DNA from: Oscillospiraceae bacterium
Lineage (GTDB): Bacteria > Bacillota > Clostridia > Oscillospirales > Oscillospiraceae
DNA length: 64,000 nt
NCBI GenBank assembly: GCA_910575505.1
Contig: CAJTFK010000004.1
Coordinates: 1-64,000, forward strand
Reading direction: 5' to 3'
The notes beneath the pieces were generated by a model. That model worked only from the letters and a program-made list of their open reading frames with translations, was not told where the DNA came from and ran no database searches. The position numbers were made by a program, and so were the translations under genes. Below, one piece after another: positions 8,046-17,582 of this stretch (the stretch's first letter is position 1; every line of letters starts with the position of its first letter).

Positions 8046-8726
8046 TCAGGGAGCGGCGGTCCAGGCATAACCAATGCCGTAGACCGTTTTCAGATACAGG
8101 GGATGGGCCGGGTCCTCCTCCAGCTTGCCCCGGAGGCGGCGCACCGTCACCGACAGGGCGTTTTCATCCACGTACTCCGCCCCGTCGGTCCAGATCCGGT
8201 CCACCAGCTGGGCCCGGGTCAGGGTCCGGCCACGGTTCTCCACCAGAAGACGCAGCAGCTTCTGTTCCGTCTTGCTCAGCTCCACGGGCTGTCCCTCCCG
8301 GCGGAATTCCATTTTCTCAAAGTCAAAGACAAAGGGCCCCTGCTCCACCGGCCCGGCCGGCCGGAGGCCGGTCCGCCGGAGCTGCGCGTTGACCCGGGCC
8401 CGGAGCACCGCCAGAGAAAAGGGCTTGGTCACATAGTCGTCGGCCCCGCATTCCAGACCCGCCACGATGTCCATCTCCAGGTCGTTGGCCGTCAGCAGGA
8501 TGACGGAAACCCCGCTGGTCCGCCGGACCTCCCGCAGGAGGTCCAGGCCGTTTCCGTCGGGGAGATTCACGTCCAGTATCACCAGCCCGAAGTCCCCTGC
8601 CGCCAGAGCCGCCCGGGCGGCGGCCAGGGTCCGGCAGAGGGTCAGGTCCAGCTCCGGACTCTTCAGGGCCAGGCACAGTCCGTCCCCCAGAGCCCTGTCG
8701 TCCTCCACAATCAAAACAGATTTCAT
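8046..8726 (-). CDS. OmpR/PhoB-family response regulator
   Basis: The protein has 226 residues. The receiver domain begins MKSVLIVEDDRALGDG and carries Asp52 (VILDVNLPDG) as phosphoacceptor, with the LTAN and VTKPF motifs downstream. The C-terminal winged helix has VELSKTEQKLLRLLVENRGR and ends in the YLKTVYGIGYAW wing, typical of the OmpR class. It is followed after ~107 bp by the histidine kinase, forming one unit. A MITE-like repeat (8739-8901) lies immediately upstream, within the region where its promoter should be. I could not pick a convincing promoter. Confidence 0.95.
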   Translation of the reverse strand: MKSVLIVEDDRALGDGLCLALKSPELDLTLCRTLAAARAALAAGDFGLVILDVNLPDGNGLDLLREVRRTSGVSVILLTANDLEMDIVAGLECGADDYVTKPFSLAVLRARVNAQLRRTGLRPAGPVEQGPFVFDFEKMEFRREGQPVELSKTEQKLLRLLVENRGRTLTRAQLVDRIWTDGAEYVDENALSVTVRRLRGKLEEDPAHPLYLKTVYGIGYAWTAAP

Positions 8727-8738
8727 ATCGCACCTCTC

Positions 8739-8901
8739 AGAGCCTGTTTAAAATCCGGCGGAGTGCCGGATTGGGGCAGATTTTTTTGCCGGGCAAGGCG
8801 GTTTGACGCAGGAATCCTGGCGGATTTCAAGTCAAACCAACGCAGCATCGGCGGAAAAAGATGCCCTGTGACGGCGTTTCGATGGATTTTAATCAGGCTC
8901 T
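8739..8901. repeat. MITE-like element with 18-bp terminal inverted repeats
   Basis: The left end AGAGCCTGTTTAAAATCC and the right end GGATTTTAATCAGGCTCT are inverted repeats matching at 17 of 18 positions. They enclose about 127 bp with no coding capacity. The element fills most of the gap between the response regulator start and the prfC stop. No clear target duplication was found. Confidence 0.75.
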
Positions 8902-8947
8902 CAGGCCCTGCACCGGCGAACCGTCCGCGGCGGGACCCTCTGACCGC

Positions 8948-10531
8948 TTACGAGACGGAAAGGGAATCCTCCAGCGTCAGGCCGGGGTTGTGCTTCGTCA
9001 AAAAGCCCACGGACCACTCGCCGCCAAAGGCCACCAGCAGACGGCCCCTGAAATCCTCCAGAATGGCCGCGCCTGTGCAGAGCACCAGCTCGTCAGGCTT
9101 GCAGGGGCACGCCGTGATGAGCCGCAGGTGGTCGTAGGGCAGGCCCTCCATATAGAGCTCCACGCCGTACTCCGCCTTCATACGGTACTGGAACACGTCG
9201 AACTGCAGGGTGCCGACAACCCCCACCACGACCTCCTCCAGGCCGCCGCCGGGGCGCTTGAAGATCTGGATGGCGCCCTCTTGGGCAATCTGCTCGGTCC
9301 CCTTGATGAACTGCTTGCGCTTCATGGTGTCCCTGGGGGAGACCCGCATGAAGTGCTCCGGCTCGAAGGTGGGAATGCCGGCGTAGCGGAATTTTTTGCC
9401 GGGCACGGTAACGGTGTCGCCGATGGAGAAGAGGCCGGGGTCGAAGACGCCGATGATGTCCCCGGCGTAGGCCTCGTCCACAATCTCCCGCTCGGCGGCC
9501 ATCATCTGCTGGGGCTGGGAGAGGCGCATTTTACGGCCGGACTGGACATGGAAGTATTCCGCGTCCCGCTGGAAGCGGCCGGAGCAGATGCGCATGAAGG
9601 CCAGCCGGTCCCGGTGGGCCTTGTTCATATTGGCCTGAATCTTGAAGACGAAGGCGGAGAAGTCCGGGGAAAACGCGTCGATCTCCTCTTCCCCGGCCTT
9701 CCGGCTCAGGGGGGCGGGGGTCATGCGGAGGAACGCCTTCAGGAAGGGCTCCACGCCGAAGTTGGTCAGGGCGGAGCCGAAGAACACCGGGGAGAGGGTC
9801 CCGGCCCGGACGGCCTCCAGGTCGAAGTCCCGGCCCGCTCCCAGCAGCTCCACTTCCTCCTGGAGCTGCCGCCAGCGCTTTTCGCCGATCATGTCCCCGA
9901 CGGCGGGGTCGTCCAGGTCCACGGCGGTGGCCTCCGCCTTTTTGGCGTGGCCCTCGCCGGAGAAAAAGAGGATGCAGCGCTTTTCCCGGTCATAGACCCC
10001 CTGGAACTCCTTTCCGGAGCCGATGGGCCAGTTGACGGGACAGGTGTCGATGCCCAGCTCCGCCTCCACCTCGCCGCACAGCTCCAGGGGGTCCCGGCTG
10101 TCCCGGTCCATTTTGTTGATGAAGGTGAAAATGGGGATATGCCGCAGGGCGCAGACCCGGAAGAGCTTCCGGGTCTGGGGCTCCACGCCCTTGGCGGCGT
10201 CGATGACCATGACGGCGGAATCCGCCGCCATGAGGGTGCGGTAAGTGTCCTCGGAGAAATCCTGGTGTCCGGGGGTGTCCAGAATGTTGACGCAGCAGCC
10301 GTCGTGCTGGAACTGCATGACCGAGGAGGTGACGGAAATGCCCCGCTGCTTCTCAATCTCCATCCAGTCGCTGGTGGCGGCCCGGGCCCGCTTGCCCTTG
10401 ACCTCGCCGGCCTGGGCGATGGCTCCGCCGTAGAGCAGCAGTTTTTCCGTCAGCGTGGTCTTGCCGGCGTCCGGGTGGGAGATGATGGCAAAGGTCCGCC
10501 GCCGGGAGATCTCTTCCTGTAAAGTGGCCAT
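8948..10531 (-). CDS. prfC: Peptide chain release factor 3
   Basis: RF3 is a translational GTPase that recycles RF1/RF2 from the ribosome after termination. At 527 residues it is the usual size. It shows the P-loop SHPDAGKTTLTEKLL, switch I ending QRGISVTSSVMQF, DTPGHQDFSEDTYR (G3) and INKMDRD (G4). The initiating ATG at 10531 follows AAAGGAGGG by 5 nt. It is monocistronic with its own promoter. It ends about 46 bp from the MITE-like repeat, with no obvious terminator between. Confidence 0.96.
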   Translation of the reverse strand: MATLQEEISRRRTFAIISHPDAGKTTLTEKLLLYGGAIAQAGEVKGKRARAATSDWMEIEKQRGISVTSSVMQFQHDGCCVNILDTPGHQDFSEDTYRTLMAADSAVMVIDAAKGVEPQTRKLFRVCALRHIPIFTFINKMDRDSRDPLELCGEVEAELGIDTCPVNWPIGSGKEFQGVYDREKRCILFFSGEGHAKKAEATAVDLDDPAVGDMIGEKRWRQLQEEVELLGAGRDFDLEAVRAGTLSPVFFGSALTNFGVEPFLKAFLRMTPAPLSRKAGEEEIDAFSPDFSAFVFKIQANMNKAHRDRLAFMRICSGRFQRDAEYFHVQSGRKMRLSQPQQMMAAEREIVDEAYAGDIIGVFDPGLFSIGDTVTVPGKKFRYAGIPTFEPEHFMRVSPRDTMKRKQFIKGTEQIAQEGAIQIFKRPGGGLEEVVVGVVGTLQFDVFQYRMKAEYGVELYMEGLPYDHLRLITACPCKPDELVLCTGAAILEDFRGRLLVAFGGEWSVGFLTKHNPGLTLEDSLSVS

Positions 10532-10640
10532 AAAAGCCCTCCTTTTGTAGGGTAAGAAGCGCAGCCGCCGGCGGACGCGGAGGACTGGCGGGGGACATGG
10601 GTCCGCCGGCGGGCACGGCTCCTGAAAATCCAGACTGGTA

Positions 10641-10669
10641 GTATACCATAAGCCCGCGGGCTTTGCAAG
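10641..10669 (-). promoter_or_regulatory. Promoter of prfC
   Basis: Minus strand TTGCAA (10669-10664), 17 bp, TATACT (10646-10641), about 110 bp upstream of the start codon. Confidence 0.65.
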
Positions 10670-10888
10670 GGAAGAACAGAGACGGCCGCGGAAATCAATT
10701 TTGCTCCATAAATTTCCAAATCCCTGCCGGAGCAAATGCAGCGCAGCGCAATTCGGCTGACATAATTCTTGCTGGCGGCCGAAAAACACGCCCAGGCATA
10801 TGCCGAGGAAGCAAAAACAATTTCCAAATTCAAGAAACTGGTTTCCGCGGGAGACGGTGAGTATCCTTTTGCGTGCATTTTATCACAT

Positions 10889-10979
10889 TATGATTTCAGC
10901 CGTTTTGCCCGCCGCCGCAGGCGGCGGGCGCAAAACATGGCAGATATTGCCTCCGGCCTTTCCCTTCAGAAGTAATATC
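10889..10979 (+). repeat. Dispersed intergenic repeat, family R2 (copy 1)
   Basis: It begins TGATTTCAGCCGTTTTGCCC. A GC-rich hairpin (CCCGCCGCC, CAG, GGCGGCGGG) follows, then CAAAACATGGCAGATATT and a ...AGAAGTAATA tail. The same layout recurs at 26548-26640 and, inverted, at 40703-40797. The flanking stretch 10670-11199 holds nothing else that I can identify as coding; it contains several GC-rich hairpins. Confidence 0.7.
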
Positions 10980-11199
10980 AAGAGAGTGCGGTGCAGGGAG
11001 CGGGCTCTGTCCCGCCCCGTTTTCGGGAGGCGCCGGGGTTCCGGAGACGGAACCCGGTCCGGCTCCGGGGGACGGGCCGGAGCGGAGTCCGGCCCCCACG
11101 GGCGATTTACAGGGACCGGCCCGTTTTCGGCCCCGGCAGGCCCTCAAAAACCGGTTTTTTCCAACACCTCCGCATGCTTCAAAAATTTCCCGGAACGGC

Positions 11200-11228
11200 T
11201 TGCCAGGGTCCGGAAAAATTGCTATAAT
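11200..11228 (+). promoter_or_regulatory. Promoter of the M60 peptidase operon
   Basis: TTGCCA (11200-11205), 17 bp, TATAAT (11223-11228), leaving a leader of about 100 nt before the ATG at 11332. Confidence 0.75.
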
Positions 11229-11331
11229 CGGCTGGGGGAGTGTTCGCATCATGAACATGCCCCTATATAACTGCGTCTGCCGGCGGGAGCCAAATCCTCC
11301 TCCCGGCAGTATGGAAACGGAGGACGCCTGT

Positions 11332-14300
11332 ATGCGCCTGCACAAACGAATCCTATCCCTGCTGCTGTCGGCGGCACTGCTGCTGCCCGCCCTCCCGCCG
11401 GCCCGGGCGGCGGAGCGGGAAACCGGCTCCGTCAGCGCCACCCTCCGGGTGGACTATCCCCAAAGCCTGGAGGCTCTGCGGGACCGGTCGGTTCAGGCGG
11501 AGCTGTTCCAGGGCAGCCGATCCCTGGGAACCCTGGACCTGACCCGCCAGGACGAGTCGGACCTGGACGGCTACCCCGCCGCCGTGACCCTGCGGAACCA
11601 GGACGGCGGAGACCTGGGCGGCGGAAACTGGCCCGGCTTTCTGGACCTGAGCGTTTCCGGCCTGCCCCTGGGAGCCTACACGCTGGAATTCACCGGCGAG
11701 GGCTTTGTCCCCTTCCGCCAGGACGTAATCCTGGAGGACTGCTCCCAGCACATCACCCTGGGCACCAGCGACGCCACCTTCACCCTGGGCGATGTGAACG
11801 GCGACGGCCAGGTAACCAAGGCGGACCGGGAGCTCATCGCCGCCGCCCTGGGCTCGGAGTCCCGCCGTGACCTGCTTCAGTACGACCTCAACGGCGACGG
11901 CGCCATTGATATTTACGACCTGGCCTATGCCAGCCGCAATCTGAATGCCCAGGGCGAATCTCAGGTGCGGGACACCGCCCTGCTGGCCCCGCCGGTGGAC
12001 GCCGACGGGATGTGGGAGGCCCTGAACCGGACCGGCGTCACCGTAAACGGCGACCCGGAAGCCCTGTTCAGCGGAGACGGCCAGGCGGTGACCTTCACCC
12101 CCGCCGGCGAAAGCCTGAGCCTGACCATTCCCCTGAGGGAGCCTCAGGAGCTGGCGGAGCTGCGCATCCTCGCCCCCGAGGGGCCCGGCGCGCCGGAGGC
12201 GGGCTCCGTCACTGTGGAATATGAGGACGGCAGTCTGGAGGAAATCCCCTTTGACCACAGCCTGCCGGAGGGCGTCCGGGCCATCGGCCCCCTCCCCGGA
12301 AAGACCCTGGTGACCATTCCCCTAGGCCGCCGGACGGCTGTCAAGGAGATTACCATTACCGTCACCCGCTCCCAGGACGGCACGGGCTTTACCGTTCTGG
12401 AGTCCATCCAGTTCCTCCGGGATATCGTCCCCGAGAACCCCGTGCCCCCCAACAGCGAAATCAAAAATCTCACGGCGGACCCCGGCGACAGCCGGGTCAG
12501 TCTCCGCTGGCAAGAACTGCCCAACGTCTCCGGCTACCGGGTGGACTACTGGCTGCGGGGCGACGGAACCCCCCGGTCTCTGCGGGTGGATGTGCCCCGC
12601 GCGGAAGTCACCGGCCTGGAGAATCTGAAAACCTATGTCTTCACCGTCACCCCTGTGGACGGAAGCTGGGAGGGCCGGACCTCCGAAGCCGTCACCGCGG
12701 TGCCTCAGCCCGTCAAGGCCCCCAGCGCGCCGGATATGGTCAGCGTCAGTCCTCTGGACAGCGCCCTGTCCGTGTCCTGGAAGGCCTCCAAATCCGCGTC
12801 CTACTATGAAGTCTGGTACCGGGCCGGAGAGACGGGGAGCTTTGTCCAGTGGGGCAGCCGCCTCACCGGCACCAGCACCGTCATCACCGGACTGCAAAAC
12901 GGCACCACCTATTCCATTTACATCACGGCGGGCAACTCCGCCGGTCTCAGCGGCCCTTCCCGCACCTCCCTGGGCACGCCTGAAGCGCCGGACTACAGCC
13001 GCCCCGAGGGCATTCCCACGGCGGGCGTGCTGGACTGGCAGAACCTTGAACGGGTCTGGCTGGCCGCGCCCAACAATGTCTCGCCCACCTCTTACCCGGC
13101 CAGCCGGCCCTTCCAGCCGGAATTCATGGCCGACGGCGATTTCTCCACCCACTGGACCTCTCATTCCTACGGAGACGGCAACTGGTGGGACAACAAGCAG
13201 GTTCTCTGCGACTTCAAGGAGCCCGCGGACATCAGCGCCGTGATCTGGGTGCCCCGGCTGGACGGGAGCTATGCCTCCAATCTCCGGCTCTACACCGTCA
13301 CCGTCTGGCGGGAGGGAGACGACCTGAACGGCCCCGGCACCCTGCTGGCCCCGGACCCGCTGGCAGGCGGCAGCGCCTCCGACGCGGAGACCTGGCTGCC
13401 GGTCCGGAACAATCCCGCCTCCACCCGCTTCGCCGTGCTGCCTGTTGAGCCGGTGACGGATGTGGTCCGGGCGGCTGTCACCCTCGAGCAGGTAGGCTAT
13501 TCGGCGGTGAGCCTCTCTGAACTGATGTTCCTGGAATACGACCCCGCCCGGTGCCTGCCGGACAACATCGCGGACCTCTTCTCCGACGGGCTCCGCACGA
13601 CTCTGCGCCCCGGCGTTTCCCAGGCGGACGTCGACGCCCTGCGGGCCCGCCTGAACAGCGACGAGGGGAACTACTATCTCAACCCGGAGATTCTGGCCGA
13701 CGAGCTGGATCTGGCGGAAGACCTGCTTCAGGGCAAGGGCCCCGGCAGAGTGCTCCGGGGGCTCCGGAGCCGCAGCGGCGGCGCCGACGGCCAGCAGTTC
13801 GGCCAGAGCGCCAGCGACCTCCAGCCCCTGGGCGCCGCCGCCAAGGCCGGGGAGGACATCACGATTTACGCCGCCGGCATCCCCGCCGGGGAGACGGTGA
13901 CGGTGTACGCCACCCAGTTCAACGCCGAGGCCTCCACCTGGCGGGCCTCCATGGGGACCCTGAGAAACGGCCGGAATGTGCTGACCGTTCCCCAGATCGG
14001 CAGCCAGGATACGCCCAGAGGCGGCAGTCTGTACGTCGTCTACGGCGGCAGCGCCCCCCAGAACATCCAGCTCCACATCCGCCGGACGGTGGAGATTCCC
14101 CTGCTGGCTCTGGACGGCTGGTTTGACATGAGCGAAAAAGACCGGCAGACGGAAATTGGCCTCTATGTGGACGCCCTGACCGGCTATTGCGCCGCCCAGG
14201 GCATCACCAGCGCCAACCGGGACACCCACTGCCTCAACGTCACGGAGCTGTCCCTGCCCTCCGTGCTGCTGTCCCTGCCGGCGGCGGCGGTGCAGAGCGC

Positions 14301-16218
14301 CCTGGGCCCCAACCGGGCGGAGGCCGTGGAAACCCTCTATGACAATGTGCTGGCCTGGGAGGACGTCATGCGCATCTGCGAAACCACCCAGGGCATTGAC
14401 GAGACCGGGGCCGGCGGCATGACCTCCCGCCAGAACATCCGCTGCATGCAGATGTTCGCAGGGGCCTTCATGTACGCGGCGGGCAGCCACATCGGCATCG
14501 GCTACGGCTCCTGCAGCGGCATGGTCTGCGGCAAGCCCCTCAGCAGCCTGGAGCCCGGCGCGCAGATCAACCGGCTCTTCGGCTGGGGCATCGCCCACGA
14601 AATCGGCCACAACATGGATAAGCTGGGACAGGCGGAAATCACCAACAACCTCTACTCCCTCATGGTCCAGACCGCCGACGGCGGGAAAAATATCCTCCCC
14701 TCCCGGCTGGAAAAGGAAAACCGCTGGCCCTCCGTTTTCTCCAAGACGGCGGCGGGTCTCCCCGGGGAGTCCAGCAACGTGTTCACCCAGCTGGGCCTTT
14801 ACTGGCAGCTCCATCTGGCCTATGACGACGGAGACATGGACTTTTACAGCCGCTTCTTCAAGGACTGGAAGACCTCTGCCGGCAGCGGCAGCTACGGCGA
14901 CCGGCTGGCCCTGACGGCCTCCAGAACCGCCGGGCGGAATCTGACGGAATTCTTCCAGCGCTGGGGCGTCAGCCTCAGTGAGGAGACCCGGAACGCCCTT
15001 GCCGCCTATCCGGAGGAGGAGCGGGCGGTCTGGTATCTCAGCGACCAGAGCCGCCGGGACCGCCTGGCGGGAAAGACGCCTGCCTCCGGCACGGTGTCCC
15101 TGACGGCGGAAAAGCAGGGAGACAGGGAAGTTCTTCTGACAATCTCCTCCACCGCCGCGCTGGACCAGGTCCAGGGCTATGAGATTCTGCGCAACAATAA
15201 GCCCATCGCCTTCACCGTGGACGGGACCTTTACCGACATCATCGGCTCCGCCAACCACCGCACCTATACCTACGCCGTCCGGGCCTATGACACCCTGGGC
15301 AGCTGCTTTGCCGAGGACGAGGCGCCCGAGCTCCGAATCGCCTATGACAAGACCGTGGACCCCGACGCCTACGAGCTGACCCGGGACGGCGATACCGTCA
15401 CCCTGACGCTGAAGGAGGAGACCCCCGTCTCCGGCCTGAAGCTCACCCGGTTCCCCGCCGAAGGCGCGTTCAGCGTCTCCATCACCGACGGAGCCGGGAA
15501 TACCGTCTCTGCCCGCCGGGGAGATTTCAGCCAGGGCAATCAGGCGGAGGACGACGCGGACAGCTATCTCACCTATTTCCAGAAGCCCGGCGCGCCGGAG
15601 ACGGACACCCGCATCTGGACCTATGACGCCAAAACCGTCGTCATCACCGGCATCCCGGCGGACCCGGAAGAAATTCCCGACGCGGACATCCAGCTGGTCA
15701 GCTACGCGGGGGATGACGTGGCCTTCCTGGAGGGCTGCACGGCGGGCATCCTGGCCCAGCCCTACCGCTACGGCGAGGGCGCAAACCAGGAGCTCCCCGC
15801 CGGAACCCTGGTCATCGCCGGAACCTACCGGGGCAATCCCTTGTATCAGATTGTCCGGATTGAGGGCCAGTTCGTCAAAACCGCGGTGGACGGGAACGGC
15901 GAATTCACCACCACGGAGGAAATCCGGCCCCTGGACGGCAAAGCCCTGCTTCTGGCCGAGATTCCGGAGGACGGCGCGGTCAGCGACATCAGCGACGGAC
16001 TCTTCCTCTTCGTCCCCAACGTCCAGCGGGAAGCGGAGCTTCAGGGCGAGGTCAGCGACTGCGCCGCGGAGCGCCTTCTGCCCAGCCGGATGCGGGCGGT
16101 GCTGTCCCGGACGGACCTGCCCACGGCTCCGGAGAGCCAGCGGGTCACGGCGGAAACCCTGTGGATCGACAGCCCCGGCGGCAGCGATCTGCCTGTCTTT
16201 GAATTAAAGGAGGGCTGA
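11332..16218 (+). CDS. Secreted M60-type (enhancin/mucinase) metallopeptidase with dockerin-like and FN3 modules
   Basis: This 1628-residue exported protein is probably a mucin- or glycoprotein-degrading protease. The signal peptide ends near PARAAE (residue ~28). A dockerin-like pair of calcium loops (DVNGDGQVTKAD at ~154 and DLNGDGAIDIYD at ~184) follows. Two fibronectin type III domains span ~378-460 and ~464-551, and a discoidin-like carbohydrate-binding region ~580-735. The peptidase M60 domain is centred on HEIGHNMD (His1089, Glu1090, His1093) with Glu1102 eight residues later, matching HExxHx8E. The C-terminus has further beta-rich modules. ATG 11332 has GGAGG 7 nt upstream; upstream in-frame ATGs lack a ribosome site. 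The next gene encodes an SLH-anchored protein 4 nt downstream. Confidence 0.88.
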   Translation: MRLHKRILSLLLSAALLLPALPPARAAERETGSVSATLRVDYPQSLEALRDRSVQAELFQGSRSLGTLDLTRQDESDLDGYPAAVTLRNQDGGDLGGGNWPGFLDLSVSGLPLGAYTLEFTGEGFVPFRQDVILEDCSQHITLGTSDATFTLGDVNGDGQVTKADRELIAAALGSESRRDLLQYDLNGDGAIDIYDLAYASRNLNAQGESQVRDTALLAPPVDADGMWEALNRTGVTVNGDPEALFSGDGQAVTFTPAGESLSLTIPLREPQELAELRILAPEGPGAPEAGSVTVEYEDGSLEEIPFDHSLPEGVRAIGPLPGKTLVTIPLGRRTAVKEITITVTRSQDGTGFTVLESIQFLRDIVPENPVPPNSEIKNLTADPGDSRVSLRWQELPNVSGYRVDYWLRGDGTPRSLRVDVPRAEVTGLENLKTYVFTVTPVDGSWEGRTSEAVTAVPQPVKAPSAPDMVSVSPLDSALSVSWKASKSASYYEVWYRAGETGSFVQWGSRLTGTSTVITGLQNGTTYSIYITAGNSAGLSGPSRTSLGTPEAPDYSRPEGIPTAGVLDWQNLERVWLAAPNNVSPTSYPASRPFQPEFMADGDFSTHWTSHSYGDGNWWDNKQVLCDFKEPADISAVIWVPRLDGSYASNLRLYTVTVWREGDDLNGPGTLLAPDPLAGGSASDAETWLPVRNNPASTRFAVLPVEPVTDVVRAAVTLEQVGYSAVSLSELMFLEYDPARCLPDNIADLFSDGLRTTLRPGVSQADVDALRARLNSDEGNYYLNPEILADELDLAEDLLQGKGPGRVLRGLRSRSGGADGQQFGQSASDLQPLGAAAKAGEDITIYAAGIPAGETVTVYATQFNAEASTWRASMGTLRNGRNVLTVPQIGSQDTPRGGSLYVVYGGSAPQNIQLHIRRTVEIPLLALDGWFDMSEKDRQTEIGLYVDALTGYCAAQGITSANRDTHCLNVTELSLPSVLLSLPAAAVQSALGPNRAEAVETLYDNVLAWEDVMRICETTQGIDETGAGGMTSRQNIRCMQMFAGAFMYAAGSHIGIGYGSCSGMVCGKPLSSLEPGAQINRLFGWGIAHEIGHNMDKLGQAEITNNLYSLMVQTADGGKNILPSRLEKENRWPSVFSKTAAGLPGESSNVFTQLGLYWQLHLAYDDGDMDFYSRFFKDWKTSAGSGSYGDRLALTASRTAGRNLTEFFQRWGVSLSEETRNALAAYPEEERAVWYLSDQSRRDRLAGKTPASGTVSLTAEKQGDREVLLTISSTAALDQVQGYEILRNNKPIAFTVDGTFTDIIGSANHRTYTYAVRAYDTLGSCFAEDEAPELRIAYDKTVDPDAYELTRDGDTVTLTLKEETPVSGLKLTRFPAEGAFSVSITDGAGNTVSARRGDFSQGNQAEDDADSYLTYFQKPGAPETDTRIWTYDAKTVVITGIPADPEEIPDADIQLVSYAGDDVAFLEGCTAGILAQPYRYGEGANQELPAGTLVIAGTYRGNPLYQIVRIEGQFVKTAVDGNGEFTTTEEIRPLDGKALLLAEIPEDGAVSDISDGLFLFVPNVQREAELQGEVSDCAAERLLPSRMRAVLSRTDLPTAPESQRVTAETLWIDSPGGSDLPVFELKEG

Positions 16219-16222
16219 GACC

Positions 16223-17509
16223 ATGCGGAACATTCACAGATTTCTGGCGGGCCTTCTGGCCCTGTGCCTGCTCTGGACCCCCGCCCTGGCGACGGGGCAG
16301 GACCCGGTTCTCACCTGGCGTCAGGAGGGCGACGGCATCGTCCTCACCCTGAAGGGGCTGGAAGATAAGCTTTCCGCCCTTCAGGCGGAGCTGACCCTGG
16401 AGGGAGAATGCCCCAACGCCTCCTTCACTCCCGCCTCCCGGGACGTCTACAGCCCGGACTGCCTGGTGAATGCCGGTCAGGGCCAGACCTCCGTCACCAT
16501 CTGCCTGACGGCGGAGGGGGACAGCCTGATGGAAGGCCGTACCCTCTCCCTGGGAACCCTGTACCCCGGCGGAAGCTGCACCCTGCCGGCCCGCGCCTCT
16601 CTGGTGCTGCTGGACCGCTCTCTCCGTCCTCTGGAGGGAGGGAGCATCCGGGTGCAGCTCCGGGAGGACACCGGCTCCGGCTCCGGCGGCGGTTCCTCCT
16701 CCGGCAGCAGGCCCCTCCGGCGGGTCCGGACGGCGGAAACCGAGCATGGCAGCCTCTCCGTCCGCCCCTCCTCGGCGGCGGAGGGCGCCACCGTCACCAT
16801 CACCCCTCTGCCGGACAGCGGCTATGTCCTGGACAGTCTCACCGTTACCGACAGTCAGGGCCGGAGCATCCGGACCGTCTCCGCCGCGGCCCGCAGCTAT
16901 ACCTTCACCATGCCGGGACGGGACGTGGAGGTCAAGGCCGTGTTCGCCCCCGGCGACGGCAGCCTGCCCTTCCTGGACATCGAGCCGGGGGCCTGGTGCT
17001 ATGACGCGGTGCGCCGCGTCTATGAGATGGGCCTGATGAACGGCACCTCCGCCACCGCCTTTACCCCCAACGCAGCCACCAACCGTGGCATGATCGTGGC
17101 CATTCTCTACCGGCTGGAGGGCTCTCCCGCCGCCGGTTCCTCCGGCTTCTCCGACGTGGCCCCCGGCGCTTATTACGCCTCCGCCGTGGCCTGGGCCGTG
17201 CAGAACGGCATTGTCAACGGCTATGACGACAACACCTTCCGCCCCGGAAACCGGATTACACGGGAGCAGCTGGCCGCCTTCCTCTACCGCTACGTCCGCT
17301 ATAAGGGCGGGGACGTGTCGGACCGGGCGGACCTCTCCGCCTTCACCGACGCGGGGCAGATTGCCTCCTATGCCGTGGAGCCTCTCCAGTGGGCCAACGC
17401 CCAGGGTCTGGTCAACGGCACCAGCGCCGCCACCCTCTCCCCCGGCGGCAGCGCCACCCGGGCCCAGGCGGCAGTCATCCTCACCCGGCTGATGGAAAAC
17501 GTACTGTAA
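16223..17509 (+). CDS. SLH-domain cell-surface protein, possible anchor for the M60 protein
   Basis: The product has 428 residues with a signal peptide (to ~24). A beta-rich domain of about 120 residues follows (DPVLTWRQEGDGIVLTLKGL onward), then a Gly/Ser linker (GSGSGGGSSSG). Next is a repeat-type domain with AEGATVTITPLPDSGYVLD, and then three SLH repeats from ~250 to the end (FLDIEPGAWCYDAV; FSDVAPGAYYASAV; FTDAGQIASYAVEP). SLH repeats bind pyruvylated wall polymers, placing the protein on the surface. The N-terminal domain might be cohesin-like, given the dockerin in the neighbour, but I cannot show homology. It starts 4 nt after the M60 stop with AAAGGAGG, so the two are co-translated. 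Confidence 0.88.
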   Translation: MRNIHRFLAGLLALCLLWTPALATGQDPVLTWRQEGDGIVLTLKGLEDKLSALQAELTLEGECPNASFTPASRDVYSPDCLVNAGQGQTSVTICLTAEGDSLMEGRTLSLGTLYPGGSCTLPARASLVLLDRSLRPLEGGSIRVQLREDTGSGSGGGSSSGSRPLRRVRTAETEHGSLSVRPSSAAEGATVTITPLPDSGYVLDSLTVTDSQGRSIRTVSAAARSYTFTMPGRDVEVKAVFAPGDGSLPFLDIEPGAWCYDAVRRVYEMGLMNGTSATAFTPNAATNRGMIVAILYRLEGSPAAGSSGFSDVAPGAYYASAVAWAVQNGIVNGYDDNTFRPGNRITREQLAAFLYRYVRYKGGDVSDRADLSAFTDAGQIASYAVEPLQWANAQGLVNGTSAATLSPGGSATRAQAAVILTRLMENVL

Positions 17510-17519
17510 GCAATGCCTA

Positions 17520-17548
17520 TTGAGAAAAGGGGCGAATGGTGCTATACT
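17520..17548 (+). promoter_or_regulatory. Promoter of the thioesterase gene
   Basis: TTGAGA (17520-17525), 17 bp, TATACT (17543-17548), 35 bp before the start codon. Confidence 0.7.
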
Positions 17549-17582
17549 GTCCTCCGGAAAACATTTTTTGCCGGAGGATACT

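Noticed and set aside
11200-11331. Longer N-terminus for the M60 protein
   Set aside because: It would start inside the promoter (TTGCCA at 11200) and place the signal peptide about 44 residues inside the protein; ATG 11332 has GGAGG at correct spacing.
12322-15258. 978-residue open frame on the minus strand inside the M60 peptidase gene
   Set aside because: It is antisense to a protein with clear signal peptide, FN3 and HExxH motifs; composition is typical of a codon-position shadow.
11332-17509. True cellulosome gene cluster
   Set aside because: Only one dockerin-like module and no recognisable cohesin scaffold are present; only a speculative two-protein pair is proposed.
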